A stretch of 64,000 nucleotides of DNA, taken from contig NC_135552.1 of the NCBI RefSeq assembly GCF_964340395.1, forward strand, positions 24,339,181-24,403,180, read 5' to 3'. The number at the start of each line of letters is the position of its first letter. Within the stretch, counting starts at the first letter, position 1. The translations under genes were made by a program, and so were the position numbers. Origin of the DNA: Glandiceps talaboti. Taxonomy: Eukaryota; Hemichordata; Enteropneusta; Spengelidae. The notes beneath the pieces are model-generated. The model was not told the origin of the DNA. It saw nothing but the letters and a program-made list of their open reading frames with translations, and searched no databases. This document shows positions 41,201-54,417 of this stretch, in pieces.

Positions 41201-44200
41201 CTGGTGATCTGGTGCTACATCTGCAGTGTGGAGAGTGGCAAGTATACTTTGAACATCCTCACTCTGGATACTGAAAAAGTGTATCTAAGTTTTAGTCCGT
41301 ATTACTGGAAAGAAAATCACCTCTTTTATTTTGTTCTAGATGATATATGATATATTTTATGTGTAGGTAGTCGTGGTAAGTGGAAGAGTAGATATGATGA
41401 AAAATGATTATGACCTAATGGTCCTGTAATTTGTAGACACATACGAATAAAGATTAACTTGGAGATGATTTTATGTACTATGAAAGAGGTTTTGTTTGAT
41501 ATGTTATGTCGTCCGTAGTTTAATATTGGTTGTTGTCACGTTTTCAGTCATTGTGAAGAAGACAAGATGGAATGTGAAGAAAAGGAATGTGAAAGTAAGT
41601 AAAGCTATACTTTCAACATGCCAGTTCAGAAATAGTTGTATTGTCGTTGTTAATGAAAAGTTGCCAAAAGGAATAGCCACTCCAACTTATATGTAACTAG
41701 TGACCTGAATGTAAATTGTTATGCAACATATCATTTTTGTAGATTGAAGCGATGTGGTCAAAATCATGTTTTAGATATAGTGAAATCTTTGAGTGACTGA
41801 AAGTTGTGATAATTTTGTTTACACATCATTATACAGCTTTCATAACCATATAACACTATTTTGACTTGAAAATAATGTAAGATCAGTAAATCAATTGCAG
41901 AAAATATTCCTTACTGCTATGTCACCTTAGTAATTTAATTTGGATTTGGTTACAGCACTGCCAACGACCGTGCCAGTTAAGGAATGTGTTGCGGATATGG
42001 CCAGTATTGAATTAGTGTTGGATAAGGCCGATGAAGACCCAAATGTAGAGAAACCAGGTGACGGTGATCCAATCGGTGTGTTAGATAATGGGGCACCATT
42101 TAAACTGGGCGATACGCTGACTGGTGATCTGGTGCTACATCTACAGTGTGGAGAGTGGCAAGTATACTTTGACCATCCTCACTCTGGGTACTGAAAAAGT
42201 GTATCTAAGCTTTAGTCCGTATGACTGGAAAGAAAGCCACCTCTTTTATTTTGTTCTAGATGATATATGATATATTTTATGTGTAGGTAGTCGTGGTAAG
42301 TGGAAGAGTAGATATGGTAAAAAATGATTATGACCTAATGGTCCTGTAATTTGTAGACACATACGAATAAAGATTAACTTGGAGAAAGAGGTTTTGTTTG
42401 ATATGTTAAGTCGTACGTAGTTTAAAAGTGGTTGTTGTCACGTTTTCAGCCATTGTGAAGAAGACAAGATGGAATGTGAAGAAAAGGAATGTGAAAGTAA
42501 GTTTAGCTATATTTTCAATAGGCCAGTTCAGAAATAGTTGTGTTTGTCGTATTGATAAAAAAGTTGCAAAAAGGAATAGAAGTAGGACTATGTATCTAGG
42601 ACTTCACTGTAAATTATTGTGTAAAATTAATTACTGTTCCTAATTTATGACCCTTCCCACCATTTGTAACATATGACCCAACTAATTTTCTTGCCCCTTG
42701 TAATTACCAAAGGCTACCTAACTGCCGCTATCAAACTGTATTGTACCATTTAAAGTGTAAAATGATTTTGACTGGACATTTCTCGTAGCCCTACCAACAA
42801 GTTTGCCAAAGTGTGTCGCCGATATGTCGATCATCCGTAATATCAACAAACTAGCTGATAAAGAGTCTAAAGTTGGAAAACCGAAAAAGGGTGAGCCAAT
42901 CGGTTACCTAGAGGATGGCGAAGCAGTTTATCCTGGCGATGAGTTACTTCAGGATGACGTACTTCTTCTAGAATGTGGAAATTGGTGAGTCAATGATTAT
43001 TGTAAATTTGCTGATCCAAACGGGATCTGGTGTCCGAATAACACCAGATATGTCAAAAGTTAGAACACACTACATTATGAAGAATATGATAACACTGGTG
43101 ATTTAATGTAGTGTACAAATGAGATATCAGATCATGTTAGCTTCAGTACTTAAAAGACATACAAGATTTATTAATATCATAACATATCTTCAACTTACAG
43201 CACGTGTGATGATGGTAATGTACACTGTACCCCTGGGTCATGTAAATGTAAGTTTGAAGAATTATATTTGTTGCACCCATTTCATTTCAAGTTCGAAAGT
43301 TAAGCTGTATTTACTCTTTGCTTATGCGATTCCTTGATGTCTTCGATTTTATTAAATTATTGATAAAATATTACGAAAACAAAACCATTATTTATTTATT
43401 TATTTATTTTAACAAGGTGTGAAGACTACATGTTAAACTGGTAAATAGTCTGTATTCAGACCCAGATATATGTTGCATTCCTAAAACATTGATTGATTTA
43501 TTACTAATTATGTTCACATATATATAACGTGCGATTTACTAATCAGCATGTACAGTGCACATTCTCGTTACCTATAAAAACAGAGCATAGGGTCAATTGT
43601 GATAGAATTAAGATCGACAGACAGACGGACACAAAGGTTGAACAATGGAAAGATAGACTGATTATGAAATAGCAAAGCGATTCAAATACTAGGATAGATA
43701 TATGATAAAATATACATTGCAATGATTTACAAAGTATATTTTCAGAAAACTATACTTATGTTATTGCTAAAATTTAAGTATCGGTTTCCCAATTAAAGTG
43801 CCAGTTAAGGAATGTGTTGCGGATATGGCCAGTATTGAATTAGTGTTGGATAAGGCCGATGAAGACCCAAATGTAGAGAAACCAGGTGACGGTGACCCAA
43901 TCGGTGTGTTAGATAATGGGGCACCATTTAAACTGGGCGATACGCTGACTGGTGATCTGGTGCTACATCTGCAGTGTGGAGAGTGGCAAGTATACTTTGA
44001 ACATCCTCACTCTGGATACTGAAAAAGTGTATCTAAGTTTTAGTCCGTATGACTGGAAAGAAAATCACCTCTTTTATTTTGTTCTAGATGATATATGATA
44101 TATTTTATGTGTAGGTAGTCGTGGTAAGTGGAAGAGTAGATATGATGAAAAATGATTATGACCTAATGGTCCTGTAATTTGTAGACACATACGAATAAAG

Positions 44201-47200
44201 ATTAACTTGGAGATGATTTTATGTACTATGAAAGAGGTTTTGTTTGATATGTTATGTCGTCCGTAGTTTAATATTGGTTGTTGTCACGTTTTCAGTCATT
44301 GTGAAGAAGACAAGATGGAATGTGAAGAAAAGGAATGTGAAAGTAAGTAAAGCTATACTTTCAACATGCCAGTTCAGAAATAGTTGTATTGTCGTTGTTA
44401 ATGAAAAGTTGCCAAAAGGAATAGCCACTCCAACTTATATGTAACTAGTGACCTGAATGTAAATTGTTATGCAACATATCATTTTTGTAGATTGAAGCGA
44501 TGTGGTCAAAATCATGTTTTAGATATAGTGAAATCTTTGAGTGACTGAAAGTTGTGATAATTTTGTTTACACATCATTATACAGCTTTCATAACCATATA
44601 ACACTATTTTGACTTGAAAATAATGTAAGATCAGTAAATCAATTGCAGACAATATTCCTTACTGCTATGTCACCTTAGTAATTTAATTTGGATTTGGTTA
44701 CAGCACTGCCAACGACCGTGCCAGTTAAGGAATGTGTTGCGGATATGGCCAGTATTGAATTAGTGTTGGATAAGGCCGATGAAGACCCAAATGTAGAGAA
44801 ACCAGGTGACGGTGATCCAATCGGTGTGTTAGATAATGGGGCACCATTTAAACTGGGCGATACGCTGACTGGTGATCTGGTGCTACATCTACAGTGTGGA
44901 GAGTGGCAAGTATACTTTGACCATCCTCACTCTGGGTACTGAAAAAGTGTATCTAAGCTTTAGTCCGTATGACTGGAAAGAAAGCCACCTCTTTTATTTT
45001 GTTCTAGATGATATATGATATATTTTATGTGTAGGTAGTCGTGGTAAGTGGAAGAGTAGATATGGTAAAAAATGATTATGACCTAATGGTCCTGTAATTT
45101 GTAGACACATACGAATAAAGATTAACTTGGAGAAAGAGGTTTTGTTTGATATGTTAAGTCGTACGTAGTTTAAAATTGGTTGTTGTCACGTTTTCAGCCA
45201 TTGTGAAGAAGACAAGATGGAATGTGAAGAAAAGGAATGTGAAAGTAAGTTTAGCTATATTTTCAATAGGCCAGTTCAGAAATAGTCGTGTTTGTCGTAT
45301 TGATAAAAAAGTTGCAAAAAGGAATAGAAGTAGGACTATGTATCTAGGACTTCACTGTAAATTATTGTGTAAAATTAATTACTGTTTCTAAATTATGACC
45401 CTTCCACCATTTGTAACATATGACCCAACTAATTTTCTTGCCCCTTGTAATTACCAAAGGCTACCTAACTGCCGCTATCAAACTGTATTGTACCATTTAA
45501 AGTGTAAAATGATTTTGACTGGACATTTCTCGTAGCCCTACCAACAAGTTTGCCAAAGTGTGTCGCCGATATGTCGATCATCCGTAATATCAACAAACTA
45601 GCTGATAAAGAGTCTAAAGTTGGAAAACCGAAAAAGGGTGAGCCAATCGGTTACCTAGAGGATGGCGAAGCAGTTTATCCTGGCGATGAGTTACTTCAGG
45701 ATGACGTACTTCTTCTAGAATGTGGAAATTGGTGAGTCAATGATTATTGTAAATTTGCTGATCCAAACGGGATCTGGCGTCCGAATAACACCAGATATGT
45801 CAAAAGTTAGAACACACTACATTATGAAGAATATGATAACACTGGTGATTTAATGTAGTGTACAAATGAGATATCAGATCATGTTAGCTTCAGTACTTAA
45901 AAGACATACAAGATTTATTAATATCATAACATATCTTCAACTTACAGCACGTGTGATGATGGTAATGTACACTGTACCCCTGGGTCATGTAAATGTAAGT
46001 TTGAAGAATTATATTTGTTGCACCCATTTCATTTCAAGTTCGAAAGTTAAACTGTATTTACTCTTTGCTTATGCGAATCCTTGATGTCTTCGATTTTATT
46101 AAATTATTGATAAAATATTACGAAAACAAAACCATTATTTATTTATTTATTTATTTTAACAAGGTGTGAAGACTACATGTTAAACTGGTAAATAGTCTGT
46201 ATTCAGACCCAGATATATGTTGCATTCCTGAAACATTGGTTGATTTATTACTAATTATGTTCACATATATATAACGTGCGATTTACTAATCAGTATGTAC
46301 AGTGCACATTCTCGTTACCTATAAAAACAGAGCATAGGGTCAATTGTGATAGAATTAAGATCGACAGACAGACGGACACAAAGGTTGAACAATGGAAAGA
46401 TAGACTGATTATGAAATAGCAAAGCGATTCAAATACTAGGATAGATATATGATAAAATATACATTGCAATGATTTACAAAGTATATTTTCAGAAAACTAT
46501 ACTTATGTTATTGCTAAAATTTAAGTATCGGTTTCCCAATTAAAGTGCCAGTTAAGGAATGTGTTGCGGATATGGCCAGTATTGAATTAGTGTTGGATAA
46601 GGCCGATGAAGACCCAAATGTAGAGAAACCAGGTGACGGTGACCCAATCGGTGTGTTAGATAATGGGGCACCATTTAAACTGGGCGATACGCTGACTGGT
46701 GATCTGGTGCTACATCTGCAGTGTGGAGAGTGGCAAGTATACTTTGAACATCCTCACTCTGGATACTGAAAAAGTGTATCTAAGTTTTAGTCCGTATTAC
46801 TGGAAAGAAAACCACTTCTTTTATTTTGTTCTAGATGATACATGATATATTTTATGTGTAGGTAGTCGTGGTAAGTGGAAGAGTAGATATGATGAAAAAA
46901 GATTATGACCTAATGGTCCTGTAATTTGTAGACACATACGAATAAAGATTAACTTGGAGATGATTTTATGTACTATGAAAGAGGTTTTGTTTGATATGTT
47001 ATGTCGTCCGTAGTTTAATATTGGTTGTTGTCACGTTTTCAGTCATTGTGAAGAAGACAAGATGGAATGTGAAGAAAAGGAATGTGAAAGTAAGTAAAGC
47101 TATACTTTCAACATGCCAGTTCAGAAATAGTTGTATTGTCGTTGTTAATGAAAAGTTGCCAAAAGGAATAGCCACTCCAACTTATATGTAACTAGTGACC

Positions 47201-50200
47201 TGAATGTAAATTGTTATGCAACATATCATTTTTGTAGATTGAAGCGATGTGGTCAAAATCATGTTTTAGATATAGTGAAATCTTTGAGTGACTGAAAGTT
47301 GTGATAATTTTGTTTACACATCATTATACAGCTTTCATAACCATATAACACTATTTTGACTTGAAAATAATGTAAGATCAGTAAATCAATTGCAGAAAAT
47401 ATTCCTTACTGCAATGTCACCTTAGTAATTTAATTTGGATTTGGTTACAGCACTGCCAACGACCGTGCCAGTTAAGGAATGTGTTGCGGATATGGCCAGT
47501 ATTGAATTAGTGTTGGATAAGGCCGATGAAGACCCAAATGTAGAGAAACCAGGTGACGGTGATCCAATCGGTGTGTTAGATAATGGGGCACCATTTAAAC
47601 TGGGCGATACGCTGACTGGTGATCTGGTGCTACATCTACAGTGTGGAGAGTGGCAAGTATACTTTGACCATCCTCACTCTGGGTACTGAAAAAGTGTATC
47701 TAAGCTTTAGTCCGTATGACTGGAAAGAAAGCCACCTCTTTTATTTTGTTCTAAATGATATATGATATATTTTATGTGTAGGTAGTCGTGGTAAGTGGAA
47801 GAGTAGATATGGTAAAAAATGATTATGACCTAATGGTCCTGTAATTTGTAGACACATACGAATAAAGATTAACTTGGAGAAAGAGGTTTTGTTTGATATG
47901 TTAAGTCGTACGTAGTTTAAAATTGGTTGTTGTCACGTTTTCAGCCATTGTGAAGAAGACAAGATGGAATGTGAAGAAAAGGAATGTGAAAGTAAGTTTA
48001 GCTATATTTTCAATAGGCCAGTTCAGAAATAGTCGTGTTTGTCGTATTGATAAAAAAGTTGCAAAAAGGAATAGAAGTAGGGCTATGTATCTAGGACTTC
48101 ACTGTAAATTATTGTGTAAAATTAATTACTGTTTCTAAATTATGACCCTTCCCACCATTTGTAACATATGATCCAACTAATTTTCTTGCCCCTTGTAATT
48201 ACCAAAGGCTACCTAACTGCCGCTATCAAACTGTATTGTACCATTTAAAGTGTAAAATGATTTTGACTGGACATTTCTCGTAGCCCTACCAACAAGTTTG
48301 CCAAAGTGTGTCGCCGATATGTCGATCATCCGTAATATCAACAAACTAGCTGATAAAGAGTCTAAAGTTGGAAAACCGAAAAAGGGTGAGCCAATCGGTT
48401 ACCTAGAGGATGGCGAAGCAGTTTATCCTGGCGATGAGTTACTTCAGGATGACGTACTTCTTCTAGAATGTGGAAATTGGTGAGTCAATGATTATTGTAA
48501 ATTTGCTGATCCAAACGGGATCTGGTGTCCGAATAACACCAGATATGTCAAAAGTTAGAACACACTACATTATGAAGAATATGATAACACTGGTGATTTA
48601 ATGTAGTGTACAAATGAGATATCAGATCATGTTAGCTTCAGTACTTAAAAGACATACAAGATTTATTAATATCATAACATATCTTCAACTTACAGCACGT
48701 GTGATGATGGTAATGTACACTGTACCCCTGGGTCATGTAAATGTAAGTTTGAAGAATTATTTTTGTTGCACCCATTTCATTTCAAGTTCGAAAGTTAAGC
48801 TGTATTTACTCTTTGCTTATGCGATTCCTTGATGTCTTCGATTTTATTAAATTATTGATAAAATATTACGAAAACAAAACCATTATTTATTTATTTATTT
48901 ATTTTAACAAGGTGTGAAGACTACATGTTAAACTGGTAAATAGTCTGTATTCAGACCCAGATATATGTTGCATTCCTGAAACATTGATTGATTTATTACT
49001 AATTATGTTCACATATATATAACGTGCGATTTACTAATCAGCATGTACAGTGCACATTCTCGTTACCTATAAAAACAGAGCATAGGGTCAATTGTGATAG
49101 AATTAAGATCGACAGACAGACGGACACAAAGGTTGAACAATGGAAAGATAGACTGATTATGAAATAGCAAAGCGATTCAAATACTAGGATAGATATATGA
49201 TAAAATATACATTGCAATGATTTACAAAGTATATTTTCAGAAAACTATACTTATGTTATTGCTAAAATTTAAGTATCGGTTTCCCAATTAAAGTGCCAGT
49301 TAAGGAATGTGTTGCGGATATGGCCAGTATTGAATTAGTGTTGGATAAGGCCGATGAAGACCCAAATGTAGAGAAACCAGGTGACGGTGACCCAATCGGT
49401 GTGTTAGATAATGGGGCACCATTTAAACTGGGCGATACGCTGACTGGTGATCTGGTGCTACATCTGCAGTGTGGAGAGTGGCAAGTATACTTTGAACATC
49501 CTCACTCTGGATACTGAAAAAGTGTATCTAAGTTTTAGTCCGTATTACTGGAAAGAAAACCACCTCTTTTATTTTGTTCTAGATGATATATGATATATTT
49601 TATGTGTAGGTAGTCGTGGTAAGTGGAAGAGTAGATATGATGAAAAAAGATTATGACCTAATGGCCCTGTAATTTGTAGACACATACGAATAAAGATTAA
49701 CTTGGAGATGATTTTATGTACTATGAAAGAGGTTTTGTTTGATATGTTATGTCGTCCGTAGTTTAATATTGGTTGTTGTCACGTTTTCAGTCATTGTGAA
49801 GAAGACAAGATGGAATGTGAAGAAAAGGAATGTGAAAGTAAGTAAAGCTATACTTTCAACATGCCAGTTCAGAAATAGTTGTATTGTCGTTGTTAATGAA
49901 AAGTTGCCAAAAGGAATAGCCACTCCAACTTATATGTAACTAGTGACCTGAATGTAAATTGTTATGCAACATATCATTTTTGTAGATTGAAGCGATGTGG
50001 TGAAAATCATGTTTTAGATATAGTGAAATCTTTGAGTGACTGAAAGTTGTGATAATTTTGTTTACACATCATTATACAGCTTTCATAACCATATAACACT
50101 ATTTTGACTTGAAAATAATGTAAGATCAGTAAATCAATTGCAGAAAATATTCCTTACTGCAATGTCACCTTAGTAATTTAATTTGGATTTGGTTACAGCA

Positions 50201-51629
50201 CTGCCAACGACCGTGCCAGTTAAGGAATGTGTTGCGGATATGGCCAGTATTGAATTAGTGTTGGATAAGGCCGATGAAGACCCAAATGTAGAGAAACCAG
50301 GTGACGGTGATCCAATCGGTGTGTTAGATAATGGGGCACCATTTAAACTGGGCGATACGCTGACTGGTGATCTGGTGCTACATCTACAGTGTGGAGAGTG
50401 GCAAGTATACTTTGACCATCCTCACTCTGGGTACTGAAAAAGTGTATCTAAGCTTTAGTCCGTATGACTGGAAAGAAAGCCACCTCTTTTATTTTGTTCT
50501 AGATGATATATGATATATTTTATGTGTAGGTAGTCGTGGTAAGTGGAAGAGTAGATATGGTAAAAAATGATTATGACCTAATGGTCCTGTAATTTGTAGA
50601 CACATACGAATAAAGATTAACTTGGAGAAAGAGGTTTTGTTTGATATGTTAAGTCGTACGTAGTTTAAAATTGGTTGTTGTCACGTTTTCAGCCATTGTG
50701 AAGAAGACAAGATGGAATGTGAAGAAAAGGAATGTGAAAGTAAGTTTAGCTATATTTTCAATAGGCCAGTTCAGAAATAGTCGTGTTTGTCGTATTGATA
50801 AAAAAGTTGCAAAAAGGAATAGAAGTAGGACTATGTATCTAGGACTTCACTGTAAATTATTGTGTAAAATTAATTACTGTTTCTAAATTATGACCCTTCC
50901 CACCATTTGTAACATATGACCCAACTAATTTTCTTGCCCCTTGTAATTACCAAAGGCTACCTAACTGCCGCTATCAAACTGTATTGTACCATTTAAAGTG
51001 TAAAATGATTTTGACTGGACATTTCTCGTAGCCCTACCAACAAGTTTGCCAAAGTGTGTCGCCGATATGTCGATCATCCGTAATATCAACAAACTAGCTG
51101 ATAAAGAGTCTAAAGTTGGAAAACCGAAAAAGGGTGAGCCAATCGGTTACCTAGAGGATGGCGAAGCAGTTTATCCTGGCGATGAGTTACTTCAGGATGA
51201 CGTACTTCTTCTAGAATGTGGAAATTGGTGAGTCAATGATTATTGTAAATTTGCTGATCCTAACGGGATCTGGTGTCCGAATAACACCAGATATGTCAAA
51301 AGTTAGAACACACTACATTATGAAGAATATGATAACACTGGTGATTTAATGTAGTGTACAAATGAGATATCAGATCATGTTAGCTTCAGTACTTAAAAGA
51401 CATACAAGATTTATTAATATCATAACATATCTTCAACTTACAGCACGTGTGATGATGGTAATGTACACTGTACCCCTGGGTCATGTAAATGTAAGTTTGA
51501 AGAATTATTTTTGTTGCACCCATTTCATTTCAAGTTCGAAAGTTAAGCTGTATTTACTCTTTGCTTATGCGATTCCTTGATGTCTTCAATTTTATTAAAT
51601 TATTGATAAAATATTACGAAAACAAAACC

Positions 51630-51660
<31 letters not shown>

Positions 51661-54386
51661 TAACAAGGTGTGAAGACTACATGTTAAACTGGTAAATAGT
51701 CTGTATTCAGACCCAGATATATGTTGCATTCCTGAAACATTGATTGATTTATTACTAATTATGTTCACATATATATAACGTGCGATTTACTAATCAGCAT
51801 GTACAGTGCACATTCTCGTTACCTATAAAAACAGAGCATAGGGTCAATTGTGATAGAATTAAGATCGACAGACAGACGGACACAAAGGTTGAACAATGGA
51901 AAGATAGACTGATTATGAAATAGCAAAGCGATTCAAATACTAGGATAGATATATGATAAAATATACATTGCAATGATTTACAAAGTATATTTTCAGAAAA
52001 CTATACTTATGTTATTGCTAAAATTTAAGTATCGGTTTCCCAATTAAAGTGCCAGTTAAGGAATGTGTTGCGGATATGGCCAGTATTGAATTAGTGTTGG
52101 ATAAGGCCGATGAAGACCCAAATGTAGAGAAACCAGGTGACGGTGACCCAATCGGTGTGTTAGATAATGGGGCACCATTTAAACTGGGCGATACGCTGAC
52201 TGGTGATCTGGTGCTACATCTGCAGTGTGGAGAGTGGCAAGTATACTTTGAACATCCTCACTCTGGATACTGAAAAAGTGTATCTAAGTTTTAGTCCGTA
52301 TTACTGGAAAGAAAACCACCTCTTTTATTTTGTTCTAGATGATATATGATATATTTTATGTGTAGGTAGTCGTGGTAAGTGGAAGAGTAGATATGATGAA
52401 AAAAGATTATGACCTAATGGTCCTGTAATTTGTAGACACATACGAATAAAGATTAACTTGGAGATGATTTTATGTACTATGAAAGAGGTTTTGTTTGATA
52501 TGTTATGTCGTCCGTAGTTTAATATTGGTTGTTGTCACGTTTTCAGTCATTGTGAAGAAGACAAGATGGAATGTGAAGAAAAGGAATGTGAAAGTAAGTA
52601 AAGCTATACTTTCAACATGCCAGTTCAGAAATAGTTGTATTGTCGTTGTTAATGAAAAGTTGCCAAAAGGAATAGCCACTCCAACTTATATGTAACTAGT
52701 GACCTGAATGTAAATTGTTATGCAACATATCATTTTTGTAGATTGAAGCGATGTGGTCAAAATCATGTTTTAGATATAGTGAAATCTTTGAGTGACTGAA
52801 AGTTGTGATAATTTTGTTTACACATCATTATACAGCTTTCATAACCATATAACACTATTTTGACTTGAAAATAATGTAAGATCAGTAAATCAATTGCAGA
52901 AAATATTCCTTACTGCTATGTCACCTTAGTAATTTAATTTGGATTTGGTTACAGCACTGCCAACGACCGTGCCAGTTAAGGAATGTGTTGCGGATATGGC
53001 CAGTATTGAATTAGTGTTGGATAAGGCCGATGAAGACCCAAATGTAGAGAAACCAGGTGCCGGTGATCCAATCGGTGTGTTAGATAATGGGGCACCATTT
53101 AAACTGGGCGATACGCTGACTGGTGATCTGGTGCTACATCTACAGTGTGGAGAGTGGCAAGTATACTTTGACCATCCTCACTCTGGGTACTGAAAAAGTG
53201 TATCTAAGCTTTAGTCCGTATGACTGGAAAGAAAGCCACCTCTTTTATTTTGTTCTAGATGATATATGATATATTTTATGTGTAGGTAGTCGTGGTAAGT
53301 GGAAGAGTAGATATGGTAAAAAATGATTATGACCTAATGGTCCTGTAATTTGTAGACACATACGAATAAAGATTAACTTGGAGAAAGAGGTTTTGTTTGA
53401 TATGTTAAGTCGTACGTAGTTTAAAATTGGTTGTTGTCACGTTTTCAGCCATTGTGAAGAAGACAAGATGGAATGTGAAGAAAAGGAATGTGAAAGTAAG
53501 TTTAGCTATATTTTCAATAGGCCAGTTCAGAAATAGTCGTGTTTGTCGTATTGATAAAAAAGTTGCAAAAAGGAATAGAAGTAGGACTATGTATCTAGGA
53601 CTTCACTGTAAATTATTGTGTAAAATTAATTACTGTTTCTAAATTATGACCCTTCCCACCATTTGTAACATATGACCCAACTAATTTTCTTGCCCCTTGT
53701 AATTACCAAAGGCTACCTAACTGCCGCTATCAAACTGTATTGTACCATTTAAAGTGTAAAATGATTTTGACTGGACATTTCTCGTAGCCCTACCAACAAG
53801 TTTGCCAAAGTGTGTCGCCGATATGTCGATCATCCGTAATATCAACAAACTAGCTGATAAAGAGTCTAAAGTTGGAAAACCGAAAAAGGGTGAGCCAATC
53901 GGTTACCTAGAGGATGGCGAAGCAGTTTATCCTGGCGATGAGTTACTTCAGGATGACGTACTTCTTCTAGAATGTGGAAATTGGTGAGTCAATGATTATT
54001 GTAAATTTGCTGATCCAAACGGGATCTGGTGTCCGAATAACACCAGATATGTCAAAAGTTAGAACACACTACATTATGAAGAATATGATAACACTGGTGA
54101 TTTAATGTAGTGTACAAATGAGATATCAGATCATGTTAGCTTGAGTACTTAAAAGACATACCAGGATTCATTAATATCATAACATATCTTCAACTTACAG
54201 CACGTGTGATGATGGTAATGTACACTGTACCCCTGGGTCATGTAAATGTAAGTTTGAAGAATTATTTTTGTTGCACCCATTTCATTTCAAGTTCGAAAGT
54301 TAAGCTGTATTTACTCTTTGCTTATGCGATTCCTTGATGTCTTCGATTTTATTAAATTATTGATAAAATATTACGAAAACAAAACC

Positions 54387-54417
<31 letters not shown>

